From Ilex aquifolium (lineage: Eukaryota; Streptophyta; Magnoliopsida; Aquifoliales; Aquifoliaceae), in NCBI GenBank assembly GCA_951799425.1, contig OX637394.1:17913001-17977000 (forward strand): a DNA stretch of 64,000 bases. The letters run 5' to 3'. A model generated the notes under the pieces. The model was not told the origin of the DNA. It did no database searches and saw nothing but the letters and a program-made list of their open reading frames with translations. Both the position numbers and the translations under genes were made by a program. Shown piece after piece: positions 54,854 through 64,000 of the stretch (position 1 is its first letter; each line of letters begins with the position of its first letter).

Positions 54854-56270
54854 GACGTTTTAAACAAAACGTCGCAAAAATTCCAAACCAGAAATTTTGA
54901 CTTTTACTTAGTTTTAATTGAACTAAAAAGTTTATTGGCGACGATTTTAAAAAACGTCGCGAAAAATCAATTAAATTGTTATTTTTTAAAATTTTTAATT
55001 GAAAAAAAGTTTATTTGCGACGATTTTAAAAAACGTCGCGAAAACTCAAGTAAATTGTTATTTTTTAAAATTTTTAATTGAACTAAAAAGGTTATTCGCG
55101 ACGAGTTTAAAACACGTCGCTAAAACTCAACTAAACTGTTATTTTTTTAAAATTTTAATTGAACTAAAAAGTTTATTTGCGACGATTTTTCAAAACGTCG
55201 CGAAATATCAATTAAATTGTTATTTTTTAAAATTTTTACTTGAACAAAAAGTTTATTTGCGACGATTTTAAAAAACGTCGCGAAAAAACAATTAAATTGT
55301 TATTTTTTAAAATTTTTAATTGAACAAAAGGTTTATTAACGACGATTTTGAAAAACGTCGCGAAAAATCAATTAAATTGTTATTTTTTAAAATTTTTAAT
55401 TGAACAAAAGGTTTATTGGCGACGATTTGAAAAACCGTCGCTAAAACTCACTTAAATTGTTATTTTTTAAAAATTTTAATTGAACAAAAAGTTTGTTCGG
55501 GACGATTTTTAAAATCGTCGCTAAAACTCAGTTAAATTGTTATTTTTTAAAATGTTTATTTGAACTAAAAAGTTTATTTGCGACGATTTTAAAAAACGTC
55601 GCTAAAACTCAGTTAAATTGTTATTTTTTAAAATTTTTAATTGAACAAAAGGTTTATTGGCGACGATTTTTAAAAACGTCGCGAAAAATCAATTAAATTG
55701 TTATTTTTTAAAATTTTTAATTGAACAAAAGGTTTATTGGCGACGATTTGAAAAACCGTCGCTAAAACTCAGTTAAATTGTTATTTTTTAAAATTTCTAT
55801 TTGAACTAAAAACCACACATTGGCGACGATTTTTAAAAACGTCGCGAAAACTCAATTAATTTGTTATTTTTAAAATTTCTATTTGAACTAAAAACCACAC
55901 ATTTGCGACGATTTTTAAAAACGTCGCGAAAACTCAATTAATTTGTTATTTTTAAAATTTTTAATTGAACAAAAAGTTTATTCGCGACGATTTTTAAAAT
56001 CGTCGCTAAAACTCAGTTAAATTGTTATTTTTTAAAATGTTTATTTGAACTAAAAAGTTTATTTGCGACGATTTTAAAAAACGTCGCGAAAAATCAATTA
56101 AATTTTTATTTTATTAAAATTTTTAATTGAAGAAAAAGTTTATTTGCGACGATTTTGAAAAACGTCGCTAAAAAGTTTCCAAAAATTGAAATTTGCGACA
56201 AAATTTGGAAATCGTCGCGAATAGTATACTTTTTGCGACGAATTTAAAATCGTCGCAAAAAAAAACGTCG
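54854..56270. repeat. Right GCGACGATTTT/CGTCGC array, ~17 units
   Basis: Regular units of about 80 bases: GCGACGATTTT-AAAAACGTCGC, then AATTGTTATTTTTTAAAATT and AATTGAACAAAAGGTTTATT. Each unit can form a small hairpin. Open frames through it only reflect the period. Confidence 0.85.
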
Positions 56271-56294
56271 CAAAAAATGTTTTTTGTTGTAGTG

Positions 56295-58381
56295 ACACAG
56301 ACACAAAACACAAACACAACAACACAACGCGCACACACACAACAACACACAAACATGCACACACAACAGCACACAAACACATACATAGCGCAGAAGCCCA
56401 AATATGGGTTTGGGTTTTTGAATTTGGGTTAATTTTGATTTTTGAATGTTTGTATTTAATTTAGGTATTTTTAATTTTGGTCTTTAATTTGGGTGTTTTT
56501 AATTTGAATGTCTTTAATATAGGTGTTTAATTTGGGTGTTTTTATGATGAAATTTCAATTTTTTTTTTAATTACGAATGTTAGGGAGTTGAATATAGTTT
56601 GTGAAATTTCAATTTGATTTTTTAGTAGCTTGATTTGATGAATGTTACTTTATTTTACTTCCATCATTTTAGAGATTGTATGTCAATTAGTATGAAATAG
56701 GTTTTTTAGGGTCTTGATTAATTTTAGAGATTGTATGTCAATTAGTATGAAATTTAGATTTATAAGATTGTGTGTTAATTGACTTCACCACCATAACATT
56801 CAATCCTCGATTAGAATTTTGCATTGCTTAGACTTTTTTGGTCATCAAGAAATTCGTCTTAGGAGTCATACATGATTTATCTAGAGCAACGTAATAGGGA
56901 GAACCTGGTTTCATATGGAAATTTGATTATTATCCTTTACTCCTTCCTGTTTTAGGGGAGAGTGTATGTTTAAGGTCATGGAGAGTGTATGTGAGCTTTG
57001 GCCATATACGCTCCTCCATATCTTCACCAACCCATCTGAGAAGCAAGTGAAACACAACCATCAAGGTAAATTGACATTTATGTTTTTGGGAGGCATTGGA
57101 TATTTTTCATGATTTGTGGGCTATGTTTATTTTTGGGTGTTTCTATTATTTTTCTTAATATCTCTCTATTCGTAACAAAGTTGTTTGCTTTGTTGCTAGA
57201 GGTCGATTTCATATTGGTATATTTTGGTATGGTGTACTTACTTAGTTATAGTGGAAGTTTTCACTACTTATATTGCATTTAGGAGTTTTTCATCTGATTT
57301 TTTTATATGTTTGGTTTTGCTAGATTTGATTTTGCTAGATTTGATTTTTTTTGTTAGTTTGTATTGGACTGAATTTGTATCAGAAAGAGCTATAGACACA
57401 TTGCCGCCAACATCACATGATATTTTTCTATTTCTCCTGTCAAACATCAAGAGGGATTTCTTATTTTTTTTCTTTTGCTTTTCTTTATAATTTTTTTGGT
57501 TAAAGTGCAGTAACATTTGACATTGTGTGTTCCTCACGATGGGTGGATTCTATGTGTACATTTGTTTTTTTGGGATTAAAGTTCTCTGACTATGATTTTT
57601 GAATATAAAGTAGGTTTTATACATTGACTGTGGCAAGGGGGAGTTCAATTTTTTTTCCCGGGATGAAATGCGCATGGAAGAGAGGAAGCACAATGATATG
57701 AACAGAGCAAGACTCACAAAGCAAAGGATAAAATATTCATTCTTCCTTCTGAAAGCTTAGTCCGGTGACTGATGGTAATAATATCACTCAGATTTTTTTA
57801 GTGGATTTTTTTGATGCTCTTTCTTTTGCGGGTCTAGATTTTGAAGCACTACAGTCTGCTTGAATATGTTTTATTGTAGTAAATTTATTAGATAGATGAT
57901 ATTTTAGATCACATTGTTTGGTGGTTTTGATGAAATGGTTTCACTGATTTTTTTTTAAGTATTTGTTTGATTGCTGATAATGGAGAATTGATCTACTAAA
58001 ATTTGCTTCCACTAATTTTGGAAGAGTGTGTGTAGTGCAATTATATAAAAATTATATCGTTGTATAATTTCGCCACAGTGCTTTTCTCTCTTCTAGGAAA
58101 ATGAAAATCTCCTACAACACAACAACGAAAAATGTTAATGTAAAATAGAGTACTACAAAAGTGTCGTTGGAACACGAGCAGTTATGATCGTGTGTTTTTT
58201 TTTTTCCAATTTATGATCTGGATACATATTTTGAGTCCTTAATTTGTATTTGATTTATTTATGAGTGTGTGGATGAATTGGGTATTTGAGTATTTTAATG
58301 CTGATGGTCCTGTTATCCTCTTATAGTGAGAGCCATCTGCTTGTTATAGACCGATTTAGAATAATGTGCAATATTGAATTA
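56295..58381. other. Intergenic; AC-rich then AT/GT-rich low complexity
   Basis: 56295-56395 is the right part of the AC array; 56400-56560 is a degenerate TTTGGGTGTTTTTAAT repeat. The rest has no recognisable gene; a hydrophobic 88-residue frame at 57224-57490 looks like chance in T-rich DNA. Confidence 0.5.
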
Positions 58382-59300
58382 CTAGTTATTATCTGTGTCT
58401 AAAGGCACAAAAAAAAAAAATAGTCAACAATAAACATATTTGTATTTATACCAATAATCAAATCATAAATATAGAGGAGAGAGAAAAAATTTAAACCCCA
58501 GTTGTAATAGGGGTGAGCAGTGGTTGTGCTAGTAGGCGACAGTGGTGGTGGTGGTAGGAGACGGTGATGGTTATGGCGGGTGGCGACCATCGTGGTGATG
58601 GTGGCAGCCATGAGTAGCAACGATGATGGTTAGTTTTGGGTGACGATGGTGGTAGTTATAGCCATGGGTGACGACGGGTTCTTCTGGGCGATAGTGGCGA
58701 ATAACGGTGGTGGTGATGGTGGTAGGTGCGGTGGGTGTGGATGACAGTGGGTGGCGGTAGTGGTGGGCGATGACGGTGGCGATAGTGGAGGTGGCGGTGG
58801 GGTGACGGCGGCAACGGTGGTGGGATGGTGGCAGCAGTGGTAGTAGGGGGTGATGGTGGGGTGGTGGTGGTGGTAGGGGGTGATGGTGGGGCGGTGGTGG
58901 TAGGGGTAATGGTGGAACAGTAGCGGTGGTGGTTGGGTGGCGGCAGCGGTGGTGGTGGGGCGGTGGTAGAGGTGATGGTGATAGTGGTGCTGGGGTGGCG
59001 GCAGCAGTTGTTGTGGCAAAGGTGGTGGTGGGATGGCCACAGCGGTGGTGGTGGTGGTGGTGGTAGTGGTAGTGGGGGTGGGGCGGTGGGGGTGGAGGTG
59101 ATGGTGGTGGGTTGGCGGCGGTGGTGGGACGATTTCAAACACTATTTTTTTTAAAGTACTTGTGAAGAGTTATAAAATAATTTTAAAAAGTCATCCAAAC
59201 ACACTCTTAGAGGCCTATTCGCTATTAAATTTGAGGTGTTAATATTAGCCGTCGGATTAACTTTAAAGTAAAATTTAAAGAGATCTCAACCGCGAAAAAC
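58382..59300 (-). mobile_element. Degenerate Helitron 3' end with attached sequence
   Basis: Minus strand ends GTGCCTTTAGACACAGATAA then TAACTAGT: a weak hairpin followed by CTAG at 58382-58385, with an A flank. It resembles the ends at 16673 and 46139. The 5' end is not found; CTCAACCGCGAAAAAC near 59285 resembles the 5' part of the same Helitron family, so the right limit is a guess. Confidence 0.45.
58500..59135 (+). repeat. GGT/GGTGAT-rich microsatellite region
   Basis: Irregular GGTGGTGGC/GGTGATGGT repeats. The opposite strand gives long Pro/Thr/His-rich open frames in two phases, which are a by-product of the repeat. Confidence 0.85.
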
Positions 59301-59439
59301 AAAAGTCATTTTATTTATCTTTTGAGATTTAAATTGTATTGTAACTCTAAGTTATAACTTTTGGGTAGGACAACAGAATCATCGGCTGGGAAGTGCCAAG
59401 TTTGTACTTGAATTATTAATAAGGTGCTCGTGAAGTGAC

Positions 59440-59900
59440 GTGCTGGGGCAGTATCAATTAGAGGTTTAAAGGTGGTTACGAAAAGTGAAGAAAGTTATGA
59501 ATGCTATGAAAATTTTACCGGTACGGTGTGTTAGCTTAGCTACGTATCTATTTGAGGGTGAAGCTGATGAATGATGGGATTTAATCAAGGGAAGAGAGCC
59601 AATAGGGGAAATGTCCTGGGAGGGATTCGAGACTATATTGAACAGTAAGTACTTCATCGAAAGTGTAAGGGATAATCTGATGTTAGATTTCCTGAACCTT
59701 TGGTAGAATGTGTTGATGGTACCTCAGCATGCGGAACGGTTTATGGAATTTTTGCATCACGCTGGTCAGTATATCACAACGGAAAGCGAAACGATTATAA
59801 CCCATTGATTAGGGAAAGAACCTTACAATTCCGAATTTGAAACTTTGGGGAGTTAGTAGAAGTGACACTTGGAATAAGGAAATGTAAGGAAAGTGAGGTA
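59440..59900 (+). mobile_element. Ty3/gypsy gag remnant
   Basis: Fossil with retrotransposon Gag landmarks ATYLFEGEADE, WDLIKGREP and FETILNSKYFIESVRDNLM, in the style of chromovirus Gag. Broken by several interruptions. No pol follows; the sequence goes directly to a polypurine tract and LTR start, so the element is internally deleted. Confidence 0.7.
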
Positions 59901-59990
59901 AGTATAACTTTTAGTTTATTACGAAAATTATATATACATATGGGATGACTTAAGAAGCAGGAAACCCAAATTTCGAGAACAAAATTTCTA

Positions 59991-61545
59991 TAAGGAGGGT
60001 AAACTGTAACGACCGAGTTTCGGGCAGGGTCCAAGAGCGAATTCATTGAGTAGAATGTTTTAAGTTTATATATTTCACAGTTGATGATTGTACATGTTAA
60101 AAAATATTAAAAATTGGAGGATTTAGATCAACTAGGTGAAATTGACCGAGTAAGAGTCGTTGATGCTGATACTTAATATTTTAATTGAATAGGAATTTAA
60201 GTATATCTAAAGGAAAAAAAAATTTAAAATTCATAAAATTACCAAAATGCCATTCCAAGCACGTCACATGATGCAAGCAGCCGATGGCATTTGGAGAGGC
60301 ATGGAAGGCATGCAGATCATGATGGCTTTGCAAAGGGGATTCATCTCTTCTATCCTTAATGGTCTGTTTGACAGGATGAATGGAAAAATAGAAAGATGAA
60401 AAGTAAAAGTGATATACTTTTTATCCTTCAATAGACGAATCCCTCTTTCTTTGGTAGGGTGGATAGAAAAATAGAAGGATGAAAAATGAAAGTGATATAT
60501 TTTTTATCTTTCAAGGGACGAATCCCTCTTTCCCTTTTTTTTTTGATAAGGTGGGAAAAATATTTTTTATTTAAAAAAATATAAATACATATTTTTTCAT
60601 TATATCTATACATGAAATTAATGTATACATAATATGTAATTGGCAAATATGATATATGTATATATCAAGAAATATATAGACAAATAACATACATTTTAAC
60701 ACACATAATTAATTTTGGTCATTTGAAAAGAAAGTAAATCCATCAACTTTTTCATCATTCCTATTTTCTTTCGTTACCAAATATGATGTTTTATCTATCC
60801 TTCTAACTTTTTATCCTTCCAATTTTTCATCATATCAAATGAAGCATAAGTCTCTTAGACCCATAAAAAGGGTAGAAAGAGAGAGTTCAGAGTGAGAGTG
60901 AGAGAGAGAGGAAAAAATTGAAGAACTTTACAAATTGGGGTTATGGAACTTATGAACCGAGTATAGTATAAATCATATGTATTTTACGCAATTGAAGCAT
61001 GAACTAGGATATATTCATGATGTACATGTACGTGGTCTTGGTTTGAGATGCCATGGTGTATAGGTGAGAAAATGGAAAACCCTAGTTTGGGTTCTTAAAC
61101 TTGAATTTGTGAATTCTTTAAAAAAGGATGTTTAAGGTGTGAAAGGGTACATGTTCCACTAGTTTTAGAGTATAGGAACTTGATTTCGGGGTTAGATTTG
61201 TGAAATATTGAGGTTTGGGGGTTGAAAAGTCAAGTTGTAGGTCTTGTTTTTGGCTGAGAAAATGGGTTTCGATCCAACTTTGACTCAGATTTTGTAAAAA
61301 TGTTATTTTTTTTTTGATAAAACTAAGGTTGGGGATTGAAAGTAGTATTGAAAAGGAGTAGGTTAGACACTCGAATCACCCACTTTGGAGTTGATTTGAG
61401 GGAGAAATGGTTGGGTGAAGTTGGGTCAAAAGATGAATACTCTAGTCTCGACATAGATAGTCTGTCTTTGATTAGACTGGAGAGAGGATTAGTCAAAGTG
61501 CATGTAAGTTAGTTCGGACACTCCTAACCGTTGAACAAAACAAAA
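59991..61545 (+). mobile_element. Polypurine tract and 3' LTR of the degraded Ty3/gypsy element
   Basis: AAGGAGGGTAAAC (59992-60004) then TGTAACGACCGAGTTTCGGG at 60005 gives the same layout as the Tekay-type end at 838-851. The LTR is interrupted by the Tourist MITE at 60360-60846. Its right end could not be set with confidence. Confidence 0.6.
60360..60846. mobile_element. Tourist/PIF-Harbinger MITE, 487 bp, uninterrupted copy
   Basis: Ends TGGTCTGTTTGACAGG and (inverse of right) TGCTTCATTTGATATG, flanked by TAA (60357-60359 and 60847-60849). A relative, in inverse orientation, of the split copy at 34134-37465; it supplies the empty sites for the Helitron there. Confidence 0.82.
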
Positions 61546-61585
61546 AAAATAATAATTAGCCACCATCCACCCAATTCCTATTTAC

Positions 61586-61633
61586 AGTAAAGTTCTAATG
61601 TGATTAAGCAGTAAAGTTCTAATGTGATTAAGA
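61586..61633 (+). repeat. 24 bp tandem duplication
   Basis: CAGTAAAGTTCTAATGTGAT plus TAAG occurs twice in a row. Confidence 0.85.
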
Positions 61634-61952
61634 TATATATTGATAATTATTTTTATTTTATTCAAAAAATTATAAGTGGAATCCAAATAAAATGAATTTC
61701 CAAAAATTTAATTTCTCAAACATCACTAAAAAATCAATGTCAATCACAAAATTTTTAAAAAATAGAACTTTTACTATTTCTTTTTTTTAAATAGTTAGAA
61801 CAAAAAATTTTAGGAACATGCAAAGTTTTCGTAATCTTATAATGGAATATGAGCAATGAAAAATTAATTTTGATAAATTTGAGATGATATTTAATTCAAA
61901 TACATATATACCTAATATGTTTTATTAATTTTTGTGTTAGAAAAGTATTCTT

Positions 61953-61978
61953 GTGCAATGCACCTGGTGTTTTCCTAG
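61953..61978 (+). mobile_element. Possible Helitron 3' end
   Basis: GTGCAATGCAC hairpin, ten bases, then CTAG followed by T. No matching 5' end identified. Confidence 0.45.
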
Positions 61979-62480
61979 TATTAAATAAAAGGCCTCACTT
62001 TTAGTTGCCGCTTTAGGCCTCAAATAGTCTTCGGCCACCCTTGATTTTCTGGGTGTAAATATCTGCTTGGATTTGATATTTCCTCATGAATTGGCTGCTG
62101 CAGAGAACTCTACGATACTCAAAGATAAAAAAATTTGATACAGTAACACCATATACAAGTTTTTAAGGTTTTATTTATAATTTTTTGGGCTTATTTATTA
62201 CTTTTTGGGGTTTAAAATTATAAGGATGCTAAATTGGAATGATGGTGACAATTTTAAGATCAGTCTCAAATAACTCAAAAAGTTATAACTTGACTCTAAA
62301 AAAATAATAATTTGAACTTTAAAAATTATAACATTATCTAAACTATTTTAAAAACTTTAAAAAGTTTTTGTCAAACGCAAAAAGTTTTCCTTTTGTCAAA
62401 CCCAAAAACTTTGAGAAACACCGCAAAACTTGTAAATTTTCCATACTAAATCGAATCCTACATTAACAAGCAGCCTTAAA
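61979..62480. other. Intergenic, nothing recognised
   Basis: AT-rich with no gene or clear repeat ends. Confidence 0.5.
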
Positions 62481-62639
62481 GTCAAACCCAACTCAAAGTT
62501 GGTCCATGGCGAAAAGTCAATAACTCTTCCAAATGCATGCACTTCATGTAACAAGAAACTTCATAATACGTAGCTGCAAATCCCACTTGGTCAATGCTGC
62601 TGTTAGAATAGTAGAAAGTGTATCAAGTATGACCATTTC

Positions 62640-62941
62640 TTTCTCTTTTTTAACTGGCAAGGAAGATCATTTCAAGATGCTTATTATCAAGAACATTTAA
62701 ATTTCAACTTGTGGCAGTGATTAGTAGTTTAAAAAGCTGAGGAAAGGGTGTTTCTCAATGGGTTTTGAAATTTTCAATTCCACATTTTTTTTTCATTCAC
62801 CCAACTCAAAAAAGATCACCATGGAAAATGTCATTCAACATTTTTTTTTACATTCACCCAATTCAGAAAAGATCAAAATAAAAAATTTGAAAAATATAAT
62901 GAAAAAAGTTGCCTTTAAAGATCCAACAATGAGAATTGAAG
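62640..62941 (+). promoter_or_regulatory. Decayed promoter of the BBE-like pseudogene, homologous to that of the intact gene
   Basis: AAGATGCTTATTATC, CAACTTGTGG and AAAGCTGAGG...GTGTTTCT parallel the region upstream of 31923 (read on the minus strand). The TATAAATGG of the intact gene is missing here. A ~55-base tandem duplication (TTCATTCACCCAACTC / TACATTCACCCAATTC) lies at about 62787-62880. Confidence 0.7.
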
Positions 62942-63940
62942 ATGATGACAACCTCATAAGTTTATCTGCTTTCACTTTGTTTTGTTTTTCTCATCCCATT
63001 TTTATGGGCAGCTTCAACTCATACTAATTAAGGTTTCCTTCAATTTCTTTCTCAACAGTTTTGAAACTCCACCTCAATGTCCAAGGTTATTTACACACCC
63101 AACAACTCTTCATATTCATCTGTCTTGGATTTACCCATACAAAACTTACGATTCACTTCACCTGACCTTTAGCCATAATCACACCATTACAAGAGTCGCA
63201 TATTCAAAGAGCTATATATTGTTCTCGAAGACATGGTATGCAGGTTAATTAGAGCTATATTACTATGAGGGTATTCCTTATGTTTTTTCAGTACCATTTA
63301 TCATCATTGATAAGTTAAAGATTCGATCACTCACTGTCAATACCGAAGGCAACACGACGTAGATTCAAGCTAGTGCCACTCTTGGTGAACTTTATTATAA
63401 TATCATAAATAAGAGTAAAACACTTGCCTTTTCAGCAAGAATTTGCCCATCCGTGGGCTCTGATGGCATACAAGTGGGGGAGGGTATGACACTCTACTAC
63501 ATAAATTTGGCCTCGCTGTTGATCATGTAACTGATGCTCGGTTGGTTGATGTCAATAGTAGAATTCTCAATAGAAAATCAATGGGAGAAAATCTCTTTTT
63601 GGCTATTAGAGGAGGTGGAGGTGCTAGTTTTGGTATGATATTGGAATGGAAATTAAGTTTATTTACAGTTCCAAAAACTATAATTGTTTTCACAGTAAGC
63701 AAAATGTTGGAACAAAATGCAACCAAGCTTGTTCATTGGTGGGAATACATTGCACACAAGATTGATGAAAACCTTTTCATTAGAGTAGTTGCAAGGAATG
63801 TGAATTCTAGTCAAGATGGAAAGAAAACACTACAAGTTTCGTTCTTTTCACTGTTCGTTGGTGGAGTTGATAGATTACTTCCGTTGATGCAAGAAGAATG
63901 TCCAAAACTGGGTTTGGTGAAAGAAAAGGGAAAATTGTGA
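62942..63940 (+). pseudogene. BBE-like oxidase pseudogene
   Basis: Aligns along its length with the intact gene at 30277-31923, on the opposite strand. The start ATGATGAC matches ATGATGAT of the intact gene, but codon 6 is TAA (62957-62959). More stops follow in the first third. The SGGHDYEG stretch with the FAD-binding His is lost by a small deletion; the second site keeps its Cys (ARICPSVGSDG) but a one-base deletion then shifts the frame. From about 63490 the frame is clean for ~140 codons (FGLAVDHVTDARLVDVNSRI, RGGGGASFGMILEWK, FSLFVGGVDRLLPLMQEECP). Homology ends after LGLVKEK near 63920, so the C-terminal BBE domain is missing. A former paralogue, no longer functional. Confidence 0.9.
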
Positions 63941-64000
63941 AAAGGTACAACATATACTACTTATTTGTGAGAAAGTAACTTAATATAAATCTTCTGTGTA

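Larger units (their letters stand above)
53272..56294. mobile_element. Non-autonomous CACTA element with captured GH47 exons, 3.0 kb
   Basis: Left end CACTACAACAAAAATCG, right end the inverse of CACTACAACAAAAAACA. The 3-base flanks are AGA and ACA in AC-rich DNA, so the target duplication is imperfect. Both arms are arrays of ~80-base units with a GCGACG...CGTCGC palindrome: about nine in 53295-54030 and about seventeen in 54854-56270. The middle (54050-54840) holds two exons of an EDEM-like mannosidase gene on the minus strand. No transposase; it must depend on an autonomous relative. Confidence 0.88.

Noticed and set aside
54999-55696. Frames with periodic LFATILKNVAKTQLNCYFLK-like repeats
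   Set aside because: A by-product of the ~80-base CACTA repeat period; not a repeat protein.
54854-56270. Regular ~80-base repeats with palindromic cores, superficially like a CRISPR array
   Set aside because: Spacers are themselves repeated, the array lies between CACTA ends in a plant genome, and there are no cas genes.
57224-57490. 88-residue hydrophobic frame resembling a membrane protein
   Set aside because: T-rich DNA gives Phe/Leu-rich frames by chance; no homology recognised and no gene context.
58630-59142. Long Pro/Thr/His-rich open frames on the minus strand
   Set aside because: They arise in two phases from a GGT/GGTGAT microsatellite and have no start context or domain.

Overview
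The window is nuclear DNA of a flowering plant, almost certainly a eudicot. It is AT-rich, packed with plant-type transposable elements (Ty3/gypsy Tekay and Tat lineages, CACTA/TNP2, Helitrons, Tourist-, hAT- and Mutator-type MITEs, a TRIM), and holds one intact intronless berberine-bridge-enzyme-like (BBE-like) oxidase gene. I found no bacterial, organellar or viral-genome features, no rRNA or tRNA gene and no CRISPR array. The genus cannot be read from the sequence.

Layout. 1-3156: 3' end of a Tekay/Del Ty3/gypsy element (integrase C-terminus with chromodomain, polypurine tract, ~2.3 kb LTR). 3157-5477: no gene; one ~500 bp dispersed repeat seen again at 50.8 kb. 5478-15851: a young, almost complete Tat-lineage Ty3/gypsy element with 694 bp LTRs, a 5 bp target duplication (CATTT), a pol with two RNase H domains, a 55 bp tandem array, and two antisense accessory genes between pol and the 3' LTR. 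16342-28211: an 11.9 kb CACTA element (TSD TAT) inserted in an old LINE RNase H fragment; it carries decayed TNP2 and Transposase_24 genes and hosts a 2.8 kb Helitron that holds a PPR gene scrap.

30277-31923 (minus strand): the BBE-like gene, with TATA box and a duplicated upstream region. 33.1-40.6 kb: MITE territory, including a four-element nest (Tourist MITE hosting a Helitron that hosts a Mutator-type MITE, plus an hAT-type MITE) and a 1,020 bp foldback nested in the arm of another MITE. 42.5-49.6 kb: three direct copies of a terminal-inverted-repeat element rich in AGTAACA motifs; the third has been hit by at least one Helitron and carries a captured piece of an NPF/PTR transporter gene. 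49.6-50.8 kb: a MITE with an internal tandem duplication and a TRIM inside one copy. 51.3-52.2 kb: remnant of a plant mobile domain gene. 53272-56294: a non-autonomous CACTA built of GCGACG/CGTCGC palindrome arrays around two captured exons of an EDEM-like GH47 alpha-mannosidase gene. 58.4-62 kb: Helitron ends, a GGT-rich microsatellite, a Ty3/gypsy remnant and a second Tourist MITE. 62942-63940: a BBE-like pseudogene on the plus strand, an inverted relative of the intact gene.

Functionally, the only gene likely to make a host protein is the BBE-like oxidase, a secreted flavoenzyme. The rest records repeated transposition, with at least three independent captures of host gene fragments (PPR, NPF, EDEM/GH47) by three different element types. 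The Tat element, with its spliced-looking antisense gene pair, is the most gene-like mobile system here.
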